Positions 1-6,956 of a stretch of 44,450 bases of DNA are shown piece after piece. Source of the DNA: Actinoplanes sp. NBRC 103695 (GTDB lineage: Bacteria; Actinomycetota; Actinomycetes; Mycobacteriales; Micromonosporaceae). Both the position numbers and the translations under genes were made by a program. Positions within the stretch are counted from its first letter, which is position 1. Each line of letters opens with the position of its first letter. The notes beneath the pieces are model-generated. The model was not told the DNA's origin. It ran no database searches and worked only from the letters and a program-made list of their open reading frames with translations. The stretch is from NCBI RefSeq assembly GCF_030269485.1, contig NZ_BSTL01000005.1, positions 463 to 44,912 of the forward strand, in the 5' to 3' direction.

Positions 1-262
1 GTCCAGCGTGAGTGGCGGCTACCACCGTGAGTGGGCACTCGGGCCGCCTGGCAGCCGGGCGTGACTTCATGTTCAGCGTGAGTGGCGGCTACCACCGTGA
101 GTGGGCACCCGGGCCGCCTGGCAGCCGGGCGTGACTTCATGTTCAGCGTGAGTGGCGGCTACCACCGTGAGTGGGCACCCGGGCCGCCTGGCAGCCGGGC
201 TCGACCTCACGCTCAGCGTGAGCGGCGGCGCCGAACGTGAATGGGCACCCGGGCCGCCTGAC
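1..262. repeat. 70-bp direct tandem repeat, about 3.7 copies
   Basis: Copies begin near positions 4, 74, 144 and 214, giving an exact 70-bp period. The first three are almost identical. The fourth is diverged (for example agcggcggcgccgaacgtg instead of agtggcggctaccaccgtg) and is cut at about 262. The period is not a multiple of 3 and no open frame crossing it looks like a protein. The array may continue to the left of the window. From 263 to 366 I see nothing recognisable. Confidence 0.9.
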
Positions 263-366
263 AAACCAGAGCCGACGCGCCGGCAGCAAGGGCGCGCACC
301 GAAGGACCAGCGGCTCATCCAGGACCAGCGCACCGGTCCGGACTACGAGCCCACCGCGAAAAGTCC

Positions 367-729
367 TCAGCGGGTTTTCACGGGCGGTGGGTAGACGGTG
401 CCGTCCTGGAGGTCGAGGAGGTCGAGGTTGAGCTCGCCGGCGAGTTTCTCGATGCGCTCGAGGACGGCGTCGGGGCACGTCTCGTCGAGCCGCATCTTGA
501 TGTGGTCGGCGGCGGCGTGCAGCGGCGCGCTCGCCCACGGCGTGCCGGGCGTGTTCGCCTGCGGTCCCCGATCGGGGTATTCCGAGGTCAGGGCGTCATA
601 GAAGGCGACGACGCGCGGGTCGGCGGGGCGTTGCGGATGCTCGCCGCGCACGCATCGGGCGTTGGCCGCCCGGACCGCGTCCGGCATATCCGTCTTGTCC
701 AGGGCCCACACCACGAGGTCGAAACTCAC
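367..729 (-). CDS. Conserved hypothetical protein, about 120 aa
   Basis: I do not know a function. The protein begins VSFDLVVWALDKTD and contains a DPRVVAFYDALTSEYPD stretch, which resembles a family of small cytoplasmic actinobacterial hypotheticals starting M-S-F-D-L-A-V-W (recalled family resemblance, not checked). It has no signal peptide or membrane segment. The GTG at 729 fits that family start. An in-frame ATG at 759 has a better ribosome binding site (AAGGA seven bases upstream) and would add ten residues, so the start is uncertain. The gene stands alone on the minus strand between the 70-bp repeat and the leuB leader. Confidence 0.6.
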   Translation of the reverse strand: MSFDLVVWALDKTDMPDAVRAANARCVRGEHPQRPADPRVVAFYDALTSEYPDRGPQANTPGTPWASAPLHAAADHIKMRLDETCPDAVLERIEKLAGELNLDLLDLQDGTVYPPPVKTR

Positions 730-862
730 CGGCGCATGGTGCCATACCGCTCGTCGCATCCGTTGATCCTTGGGCCGACACGCGGTGGATGCGTCTTGCG
801 CGTTATTAGTCCGCATAGCTAGCGTTAGTACCGTCGCATTGCTGCGGTGGGCTCGTCTTCGG

Positions 863-892
863 GTGACGTTCTCGCTGTTGGTGTGCGGCTAG
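863..892 (+). CDS. Candidate leader peptide of leuB (MTFSLLVCG)
   Basis: A GTG at 863 opens a nine-codon frame, GTG-ACG-TTC-TCG-CTG-TTG-GTG-TGC-GGC-TAG, with Leu-Leu-Val in the middle. The frame could start earlier at TTG 839, giving 17 codons. It lies 37 nt before a strong intrinsic terminator that has no other obvious plus-strand gene to serve, and leuB follows. This is the layout of a branched-chain amino-acid attenuator. The ribosome binding site is poor and the run of regulatory codons is short, so the call is tentative. A TTGCGC (796-801) and TAGCGT (820-825) pair with an 18-bp spacer could be its promoter. Confidence 0.4.
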   Translation: MTFSLLVCG

Positions 893-929
893 CACCCCCC
901 GGCGGGCGCGAGCCACGCGTTTTCGTCGT

Positions 930-971
930 ACGGCCCCCGTGATCGATGCCGCGATCCCGGGGGCCGTTTTT
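930..971 (+). terminator. Intrinsic terminator in the leuB leader (candidate attenuator)
   Basis: The left arm acggcccccg (930-939) pairs perfectly with cgggggccgt (958-967). An inner stem gatcg/cgatc (941-945, 952-956) continues it past one T/C mismatch, and TTTTT (967-971) follows. No clear plus-strand gene ends upstream, which argues that it acts on a leader transcript of leuB, whose start codon is 104 nt downstream. Confidence 0.85.
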
Positions 972-1075
972 CTCCTCGCGCCGACTTTAACGTCCATTAA
1001 GTGGGACCGAGCGACCGAAGATCGGGACGCCCGGTTAGGCTTCTGCGAGTCGGAGCGGACCTTCAGGGAGCAGAC

Positions 1076-2107
1076 GTGAGCGTGGCGCGGATCGCGGTGG
1101 TGGCCGGGGACGGCATCGGGACCGAGGTGACCGCGCAGGCGCGCAAGGTGATCGACGCCGTGTTGCCCGGTGTCGAGTGGTCCGACTACGACCTGGGCGC
1201 GCGCTTCTACAACCGCACCGGCGAGGTCCTCCCGCAGACGGTCGAGGACGAGCTGGCCGGCCATGACGCGATCCTGCTCGGCGCGATCGGCGACCCGAGT
1301 GTCCCGCCGGGCGTCCTCGAGCGCGGCCTGCTGCTCAAGCTGCGGTTCGACTTCGATCAGTACGTCAACCTGCGCCCCAGCAAGCTCTGGCCGGGCACCA
1401 CCAGCCCGCTCGCCGGGGTGAAACCGGGCGAGATCGACATGGTCGTGGTCCGCGAGGGCGTCGAGGGTCTCTACGTGGGCGCCGGCGGCACCTTGCACCA
1501 GGGCACGCCCGCCGAGATCGCGACCGAGGAAAGTCTGAACACGCGGCACGGCGTCGAGCGGGTCATCCGGGATGCCTTCGCCCGCGCCCGGCGCCGCGAG
1601 CGCCGCCATCTCACGATGGTCCACAAGACCAACGTGCTGACCAAGGCCGGTGGCCTGTGGTCGCGCACCTTCCAGGCCGTGGCCGCCGAGTTCCCCGAGG
1701 TCACGACCGAATATCAGCACATCGACGCGGCGTCCATGTTCATGGTGAGCAACCCGCAGCGCTACGACGTCGTGGTGACCGACAACCTCTTCGGTGACAT
1801 CCTCACCGACATCGCCGCCGCCGTCACCGGCGGCATCGGCATGGCGGCCAGCGGCTCGGTCAACCCGGAGCGCGCCTACCCGTCGACCTTCGAGCCCGTG
1901 CACGGCTCGGCGCCCGACATCGCCGGCCAGGGCATCGCCGATCCGGCCGCTGCCATCCTCTCCGCGGCCCTCCTGCTCGAGCATCTCGGTCACGACGACG
2001 CCGCCCGCCGAGTATCCGGGGCGGTCGCGGCCGAGGTCGCGTCCCGCACGCCGGGCGCGCCGCTGCGTACCGCCGACGTTGGAGACCGGGTCGCCACCGC
2101 GGCCTGA
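1076..2107 (+). CDS. leuB: 3-isopropylmalate dehydrogenase LeuB
   Basis: Oxidatively decarboxylates 3-isopropylmalate to 2-oxoisocaproate using NAD+, the third step specific to leucine synthesis; cytoplasmic. The 343-residue length is normal for actinobacterial LeuB. The N-terminus reads [15 protein letters not shown], the substrate region [14 protein letters not shown] is near residue 125, [18 protein letters not shown] follows, and the cofactor-binding [18 protein letters not shown] begins at residue 273. The GTG at 1076 is chosen because GGGAG precedes it by about seven bases and the protein then starts at the conserved beta strand. A TAGGCT at 1036-1041 could be a -10 element downstream of the terminator, which would give terminator-independent transcription. 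The isomerase genes leuCD lie 22 kb away in the same window. Confidence 0.97.
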   Translation: MSVARIAVVAGDGIGTEVTAQARKVIDAVLPGVEWSDYDLGARFYNRTGEVLPQTVEDELAGHDAILLGAIGDPSVPPGVLERGLLLKLRFDFDQYVNLRPSKLWPGTTSPLAGVKPGEIDMVVVREGVEGLYVGAGGTLHQGTPAEIATEESLNTRHGVERVIRDAFARARRRERRHLTMVHKTNVLTKAGGLWSRTFQAVAAEFPEVTTEYQHIDAASMFMVSNPQRYDVVVTDNLFGDILTDIAAAVTGGIGMAASGSVNPERAYPSTFEPVHGSAPDIAGQGIADPAAAILSAALLLEHLGHDDAARRVSGAVAAEVASRTPGAPLRTADVGDRVATAA

Positions 2108-2156
2108 GCACTGTTACTCGGCAAGCTCAGCCCCTTCGCACTACATCTCACCTAGG

Positions 2157-2177
2157 ACGGTCGGTTTTAACGACCGT
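2157..2177. promoter_or_regulatory. Palindrome upstream of ilvE (candidate operator)
   Basis: acggtcg (2157-2163) and cgaccgt (2171-2177) form a perfect 7-bp inverted repeat around gttttaa. No T-run follows, so it is not an intrinsic terminator. A TATCTT at 2183-2188 could be the -10 of an ilvE promoter, placing the palindrome over the -35 region, where a dimeric regulator could act. Confidence 0.45.
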
Positions 2178-2227
2178 TCGGGTATCTTCGTGCACACAAA
2201 ATCTTTCTAGAAAGCAGGTCACGTGCC

Positions 2228-3343
2228 ATGAGTGGTGGTGACAGCAGCCTCAGCCTCCTTAGCGAGCGCTTCGATGTCCGCCGCAACAGCTCCCCGGTGA
2301 GCGACGCGGAGCGGGCGGCGTTACTGGCGAACCCCGGCTTCGGCCGGATTTTCACGGACCACATGGTCACCATCCGCTATGCCGAGGGCAAGGGGTGGTA
2401 CGAGCCGCGCGTCGAGGCGCGCGGCTCGATCCCGATGGACCCGGCGACGGCGGTGCTGCACTACGCCCAGGAGATCTTCGAGGGTCTGAAGGCGTACACG
2501 ACGCCGGACGGTGGCGTGGCGATGTTCCGGCCGGACGCCAACGCGGCCCGGTTCGTCGACTCGGCCAAGCGGATGGCGATGCCGGCGCTGCCCGAGGAGA
2601 CCTTCCTCGAGTCGCTGCGGCAGGTCATCGCGATCGACCGGCCGTGGATCCCACAGGACCCGGAGGGCAGCCTCTACCTGCGCCCGTTCGCCTTCGCCAC
2701 CGAGGCGTTCCTCGGCGTGCGGCCGGCCAACGAGTACCTCTACGTGGTGATCGCGTCACCGGTGGGCTCGTACTTCTCCGGCGGGGTCAAGCCGGTGACG
2801 GTGTGGGTCTCGCCGGACTACACGCGGGCGGCGCCCGGCGGCACCGGCGCGGCCAAGTGCGGCGGCAACTACGCGGCCGGGCTGGCGGCCCAGGCCGAGG
2901 CCATCGAGCACGGCTGCGACCAGGTCGTCTACCTGGACGCGGTGGAGCGGCGCTACGTGGACGAGCTCGGCGGCATGAACGTGGTGCTGGTGCTGGACGA
3001 CGGCACCCTGGTCACGCCGCCGCTGACCGGCACGATCCTGCCGGGCATCACCCGCGACTCGATCCTCAAGCTGGCTCGGCGGTCCGGACGGGCGGTCGAG
3101 GAACGGCCGATCAGCCTGGACGAGTGGCGCGACGGCGCCGCTTCGGGCCGGGTCCGCGAGGCGTTCGCCTGCGGCACGGCGGCCGTGATCACCCCGATCG
3201 GAACGGTCAAGTCGCTGGACGGCGAGTTCACCGTGGCCGACGGCGGTTCCGGCGAGGTCACCATGGCCCTGCGCCAGGAGCTGGTCGACATCCAGCGTGG
3301 CCGCGCCGAGGACCCGTTCGGCTGGGTCCACCGCGTTCTCTAA
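2228..3343 (+). CDS. ilvE: Branched-chain amino-acid aminotransferase IlvE
   Basis: PLP-dependent transamination between glutamate and the 2-oxo acids of leucine, isoleucine and valine; last step of all three pathways; cytoplasmic. The protein is 371 aa, the usual size of the large actinobacterial class IV aminotransferases. The Schiff-base lysine is K210 in [40 protein letters not shown] and [15 protein letters not shown] are the expected cofactor and substrate segments. ATG 2228 is the only sensible start; its ribosome binding site (AGCAGG) is weak. The gene lies 120 bp after leuB with a palindrome in between, so it may have its own promoter. Confidence 0.96.
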   Translation: MSGGDSSLSLLSERFDVRRNSSPVSDAERAALLANPGFGRIFTDHMVTIRYAEGKGWYEPRVEARGSIPMDPATAVLHYAQEIFEGLKAYTTPDGGVAMFRPDANAARFVDSAKRMAMPALPEETFLESLRQVIAIDRPWIPQDPEGSLYLRPFAFATEAFLGVRPANEYLYVVIASPVGSYFSGGVKPVTVWVSPDYTRAAPGGTGAAKCGGNYAAGLAAQAEAIEHGCDQVVYLDAVERRYVDELGGMNVVLVLDDGTLVTPPLTGTILPGITRDSILKLARRSGRAVEERPISLDEWRDGAASGRVREAFACGTAAVITPIGTVKSLDGEFTVADGGSGEVTMALRQELVDIQRGRAEDPFGWVHRVL

Positions 3344-4089
3344 GCCGGTTCGAGCAGGTGGTCGCGCAACGTGGCCACCTGCTTGTCGGTCAGCCCGATC
3401 TCGCGGGTGTAGTTCTCCACCGAGCCGTGCAACGCCCGCAGGTCGCGCAGGAAGAGGCGGATGGCCTGCTCGGGTGAGTCGAACATGTGCTCGTTGCCCT
3501 CGACGGCCGCGGGGTTGCTGACCCGCAGGTACTCGACCAGGCCCCGCATCGACGTCGTGGTCAGCGCGTAGTCCGCGGCGATGTCGTCGTCGGAGACACC
3601 CAGCAACGCGAGCGTCAGGGCCAGCGTGACGCCGGTGCGGTCCTTGCCCGCCATGCAGTGCACCAGAACGGGCGCCGACTCCGGGTCGGCGATGGTGCTC
3701 AGCGCGCCGAGCAGCGCCTCGGTGCCGTCCTCCGCGAAGTTCAGGTAGCGGTCGGCCAGCCAGCGCTCGTGGTCGATGCCCTCGGGGTGCGGCACCTCGT
3801 CCCAGTCGACGTGCCGTAACGGCAGGTTCTTGTAGACCAGTCCGTCGTACTCCCGGATCCGCCCGGCCTTCTCCACCTCGAACTCGCGCCGCAGGTCGAT
3901 CACGGTGCGGACGCCCAGCGCCGCGTAGGTCTCCCAGTCCGTTCCGTTGATCAGCCGGTGCAGCGCGTCCGCGCGGAACAACCGCCGCCAGCGCACGGGG
4001 CGTGCGTCCAGACCGGCGTAACCGCCGACGTCACGGAAGTTGTAGGTCGAGGTGAAGGACACATTCCGGGGGTACGGGAGGTCGGCCAC
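3340..4089 (-). CDS. Tyrosine-protein phosphatase family protein
   Basis: A Y_phosphatase3-type phosphatase of about 249 aa. The signature loop is [11 protein letters not shown] (Cys nucleophile, Arg for phosphate binding), and the N-terminal [11 protein letters not shown] motif is typical of the family. Likely a cytoplasmic protein-tyrosine or phosphoinositide-type phosphatase; substrate unknown. It converges on ilvE with a 4-bp overlap at the 3' ends. The start is uncertain: in-frame GTGs lie at 4149, 4089 and 4062. The two shorter forms leave room for the cimA leader promoter on the opposite strand, so I chose 4089 (AGG nine bases upstream). Confidence 0.85.
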   Translation of the reverse strand: MADLPYPRNVSFTSTYNFRDVGGYAGLDARPVRWRRLFRADALHRLINGTDWETYAALGVRTVIDLRREFEVEKAGRIREYDGLVYKNLPLRHVDWDEVPHPEGIDHERWLADRYLNFAEDGTEALLGALSTIADPESAPVLVHCMAGKDRTGVTLALTLALLGVSDDDIAADYALTTTSMRGLVEYLRVSNPAAVEGNEHMFDSPEQAIRLFLRDLRALHGSVENYTREIGLTDKQVATLRDHLLEPA

Positions 4090-4159
4090 ACGATCGAACC
4101 TAGTCCCGAAAGGTGGAACATTGCTTCCCACGGCGACGAACGGTGGCACACTTCATCCC

Positions 4160-4204
4160 GTGACCCACCTCGTGCTCATTATTGGCACCCAGCGCGCCGG
4201 CTGA
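4160..4204 (+). CDS. Leader peptide of cimA (MTHLVLIIGTQRAG)
   Basis: Starting at GTG 4160 the frame reads M-T-H-L-V-L-I-I-G-T-Q-R-A-G-stop. Five consecutive branched-chain codons (CTC GTG CTC ATT ATT) are followed by a basic tail ending in Gly. This resembles known actinobacterial branched-chain amino-acid leader peptides in form. The stop codon (4202-4204) is 19 nt before a strong intrinsic terminator, and cimA begins 37 nt after that. No good ribosome binding site is visible; a CACACT about seven bases before the GTG could be a -10 element, so the leader may be translated from a leaderless transcript. The overall layout strongly suggests attenuation in response to Leu/Val/Ile-tRNA charging. 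Confidence 0.78.
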   Translation: MTHLVLIIGTQRAG

Positions 4205-4223
4205 CTTTCTCTCGCCGACGCGC

Positions 4224-4253
4224 AGACCTCCCGCATCCGCGGGGGGTCTTTTT
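4224..4253 (+). terminator. Attenuator terminator upstream of cimA
   Basis: agacctcccgc (4224-4234), loop atcc, gcggggggtct (4239-4249): an 11-bp stem with one T.G wobble, followed by TTTTT (4249-4253). It sits between the leader peptide and cimA. An upstream hairpin pairs gcgcgccggc (about 4192-4201, overlapping the leader stop) with gccgacgcgc (4214-4223) with one mismatch and abuts the terminator. Which structure is the antiterminator cannot be settled by eye. Confidence 0.88.
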
Positions 4254-4290
4254 GTTGGGCTCACACAAATCTTCGAAGGGAACCATCGCC

Positions 4291-5901
4291 ATGGACTACC
4301 AGGTCTTCGACACGACGCTCCGCGACGGCGGGCAACGCGAGGGCATCAGCTACTCGGTCGTCGACAAGCTCGCGGTCGCGAAGCTGCTGGACGAGTTCGG
4401 CGTCGGGTTCATCGAGGGCGGCTGGCCGGGCGCGATGCCCAAGGACACCGAGTTCTTCCAGCGGGCGAAGACCGAGCTCGACCTCAAGCACGCGCTGCTG
4501 GTGGCCTTCGGCGCGACCCGCAAGGCCGGTGTCGACGTCACGGGCGACAAGCAGGTCCAGGCTCTGCTGGACGCCGAGACGCCGGTCGTCTGCGTGGTCG
4601 CCAAGTCCGACATCCGGCACGTCGAGCGGGCGCTGCGCACCACCGGCGAGGAGAACCTCGCGATGGTCCGGGACACCGTGCGCCACCTGGTCGCCAACGG
4701 CCGCCGCGCGTTCGTCGACTGCGAGCACTTCTTCGACGGCTTCCGGTACGACCCGGCGTACACCGCCTCGGTGGTCCGCGCCGCGATCGACGCCGGCGCC
4801 GAGCGGGTCATCATGTGCGACACCAACGGCGGCATGCTCCCGTCCATGGTCACCAGGGCCATCACCGAACTCGTCGAGCGCACCGGCGTCACGCCGGACC
4901 GGCTCGGCATCCACTGCCAGAACGACACCTCCTGCGCGGTGGCCAACACGGTCGCCGCGGTCGAGGCCGGGGTCAAGCACTTCCAGTGCACCGCCAACGG
5001 ATACGGCGAGCGCCCCGGCAACGCCGACCTCTTTGCCACGGTGGCGAACCTGCAACTCAAGCTCGGGCTGACCGTCCTACCGGACGGGTGCCTGGAGAAG
5101 GCGACGCGGGTTTCCTCCGCGCTCGCCGAGATCGCCAATATCGCCCCCGACACCCACCAGGCCTACGTCGGGGCCGCGGCATTCGCTCACAAGGCGGGGC
5201 TGCACGCGAGTGCGATCAAGGTGGATCCGCTGCTCTACAACCACGTCGACCCGTCGGTGGTGGGCAACGACATGCGGATCCTGGTGACGGAGATGGCCGG
5301 CCGGGCCAGCATCGAGCTCAAGAGCCGTGAGCTCGGGCTGGACCTGGCCGGCCACCCGGACACCCTGTCCGCCGTGACCAACCGGGTCAAGGACCTGGAG
5401 GCCGGAGGATGGTCTTTCGAAGCCGCGGACGCGAGCTTCGAACTGCTGGTGCGGGACGTGCTGCCGGGCGAGGCCTACAGCCGGCCGTTCTCGCTGGAGT
5501 CGTACCGGGTGCAGACCGAGCACCGGGAGGACGGCACGGTGGTCTCCGAGGCCACCGTCAAGGTCAAGGTGCGCGGCGAGCGGATGATCACCACGGCCGA
5601 GGGGAACGGCCCGGTGAACGCCCTGGACGAGGCCTTGCGCAAGGCGCTGATCCGGCACTACGCGGAACTCCGGTCGTTCGAGCTGGCCGACTACAAGGTG
5701 CGCATCCTGGAGGGTTCGCACGGCACCGGCGCGATCACCCGGGTGCTGGTCGAGACCACCGACGGGCAGCGCGACTGGACCACCGTCGGCGTGCACGAGA
5801 ACGTCGTCGAGGCGTCCTGGCACGCGCTGGTCGACGCCCTCACCTTCGGCCTCGCGCAGCGTTCGACCGCTCAGGCGGCGGGCACCGTCAGCGAGGCGTA
5901 G
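4291..5901 (+). CDS. cimA: Citramalate synthase CimA (2-isopropylmalate synthase family)
   Basis: Condenses pyruvate with acetyl-CoA to (R)-citramalate, the threonine-independent route to 2-oxobutyrate and isoleucine; LeuBCD can carry the next steps. The 536-residue protein has an HMGL-like TIM barrel (DTTLRDGGQREG at 6-17, NGYGERPGNADL near 232) and a C-terminal LeuA-type allosteric dimer domain (about 395-525, with GNGPVNALDEALRKAL). It matches the Geobacter-type CimA architecture in size. The metal motif normally read as H-x-H-N-D is H208-C-Q210-N-D here. ATG 4291 follows GAAGGG by ten bases. Its 3' end overlaps the opposite-strand gene by 31 bp. A leucine-family or homocitrate-like activity cannot be excluded without a tree. 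Confidence 0.88.
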   Translation: MDYQVFDTTLRDGGQREGISYSVVDKLAVAKLLDEFGVGFIEGGWPGAMPKDTEFFQRAKTELDLKHALLVAFGATRKAGVDVTGDKQVQALLDAETPVVCVVAKSDIRHVERALRTTGEENLAMVRDTVRHLVANGRRAFVDCEHFFDGFRYDPAYTASVVRAAIDAGAERVIMCDTNGGMLPSMVTRAITELVERTGVTPDRLGIHCQNDTSCAVANTVAAVEAGVKHFQCTANGYGERPGNADLFATVANLQLKLGLTVLPDGCLEKATRVSSALAEIANIAPDTHQAYVGAAAFAHKAGLHASAIKVDPLLYNHVDPSVVGNDMRILVTEMAGRASIELKSRELGLDLAGHPDTLSAVTNRVKDLEAGGWSFEAADASFELLVRDVLPGEAYSRPFSLESYRVQTEHREDGTVVSEATVKVKVRGERMITTAEGNGPVNALDEALRKALIRHYAELRSFELADYKVRILEGSHGTGAITRVLVETTDGQRDWTTVGVHENVVEASWHALVDALTFGLAQRSTAQAAGTVSEA

Positions 5902-6875
5902 ATCGAGCGATGATCGGTTCGGGGTACGCCGTGCACCCGCACGTCGCGTACCCCGATCCGCTTGTCCACCAGCACGTGATCGATGGTCACCGGGGGGAGC
6001 GGCGCCCCGCCGTACGGTCCCCAGGTGCCGACCAGGCCGGCGCCGGTGGCGGCGGCCGCGTCCCGGTAGTCGCCGCGGGCGATCAGCTCGCGCAGGGCGT
6101 GGTGGTCGAGCGTCGAGTTGAAGTCGCCCAGCAGGATGCGCGGCGGGCCGTCCGGGTCGGTGTGCGGCTCGTTCGCCAGGTCGGTGCTCCAGTCGTCGAG
6201 GACCTCCACCGCGTACGGCGCCAGCGGGTGCGCGGACTCGACGACGATCGGACCGGCTCCCGGCGGCGTGATCGTCCCGTACGCCTGCATGAAGCCGCCG
6301 CCGTTGCGCCTCGCCCCGGGTGACGTGATCGGGAAGCGGGAGTAGACCGCCGAGCCGGACGCCCCACGCACCGGCGCCGCCGACGAGTAGGGGAGCAGGG
6401 TCTTCAGGCCGGCGGCCTCGAGCCGTTCCTGGATGCCGGGCGTGAACTCCTGCAGCGCCAGCACCGCCACGTCCTGGTCGCGGACCAGCTTGACCACCGC
6501 GTCGGCGTCGGCGCCGCCGAGCTCGACGTTCGAGGACATGATGTTCAGGGTGACGCCGGTCGCCGGCCCGGTGTCCCGGTCGGACATCACGCGGGGCAGG
6601 ATCGCGACGGCCAGCAGCGCGGCGGCGACCACGGCGACGGCCGCGCCCAGCCAGCGCCGGGTGAGCAACGCGATCAGCGCGGGCACCAGGGACCAGGCCG
6701 CCGCGTACGGAGTGAAGGCGAACAGCTGCACCAGCGCGCCGCGCTCCCAGCCGCCGAACCGCAGCACCGCCCAGCCGGCCATCGGCAGCAGGAGCAACCA
6801 GACCAGCACGGTGACGGCGACGCGCTTGCGGTGCCGCTTCGCGGTCACGGGTGGCCGCGAGCTGGTGATCGTCAT
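5871..6875 (-). CDS. Membrane-anchored endonuclease/exonuclease/phosphatase family protein
   Basis: A 334-aa protein. Residues about 19-100 hold three hydrophobic segments (VAVTVLVWLLLLPMAGW, LVQLFAFTPYAAAWSLVPAL, LGAAVAVVAAALLAVAIL). They are followed by a likely extracytoplasmic EEP domain: MSSNVELGG, VLALQEFTPG, ILLGDFNSTLDH, TIDHVLV and the final TDHRSI match the metal and phosphate-site motifs of the DNase I-like fold. Such proteins hydrolyse phosphodiesters of nucleic acids or lipids; the substrate is unknown. The last 31 bp overlap the cimA 3' end in the convergent orientation. A degenerate copy of the 8444-8457 operator lies upstream at 6929-6944. Confidence 0.85.
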   Translation of the reverse strand: MTITSSRPPVTAKRHRKRVAVTVLVWLLLLPMAGWAVLRFGGWERGALVQLFAFTPYAAAWSLVPALIALLTRRWLGAAVAVVAAALLAVAILPRVMSDRDTGPATGVTLNIMSSNVELGGADADAVVKLVRDQDVAVLALQEFTPGIQERLEAAGLKTLLPYSSAAPVRGASGSAVYSRFPITSPGARRNGGGFMQAYGTITPPGAGPIVVESAHPLAPYAVEVLDDWSTDLANEPHTDPDGPPRILLGDFNSTLDHHALRELIARGDYRDAAAATGAGLVGTWGPYGGAPLPPVTIDHVLVDKRIGVRDVRVHGVPRTDHRSIYASLTVPAA

Positions 6876-6928
6876 GCCGCCGACGGTATCCGGCGGTCGC
6901 TACGTCCTGGTAACCCTGGCGTCCCAGG

Positions 6929-6944
6929 TCACAGCGCTCTCTCA
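6929..6944. promoter_or_regulatory. Imperfect palindrome similar to the LacI-type operator at 8444
   Basis: tcacagcgctctctca is an imperfect palindrome around AGCGCT, located 54 bp upstream of the EEP gene start and just past the stop of the Tat protein gene. It resembles the perfect site at 8444-8457, but the spacing of its outer arms is off by two bases. Confidence 0.3.
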
Positions 6945-6956
6945 GGTATGTGGACG

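Noticed and set aside
2157..2177. Intrinsic terminator of leuB
   Set aside because: The stem is only 7 bp and is followed by tcgggtatc, without a T-run; operator is the better reading.
3340..4149. Longest phosphatase reading frame starting at GTG 4149
   Set aside because: It would put the start 10 bp from the cimA leader codon on the other strand and add residues not typical of the family; shorter GTG starts fit better, though this is not certain.
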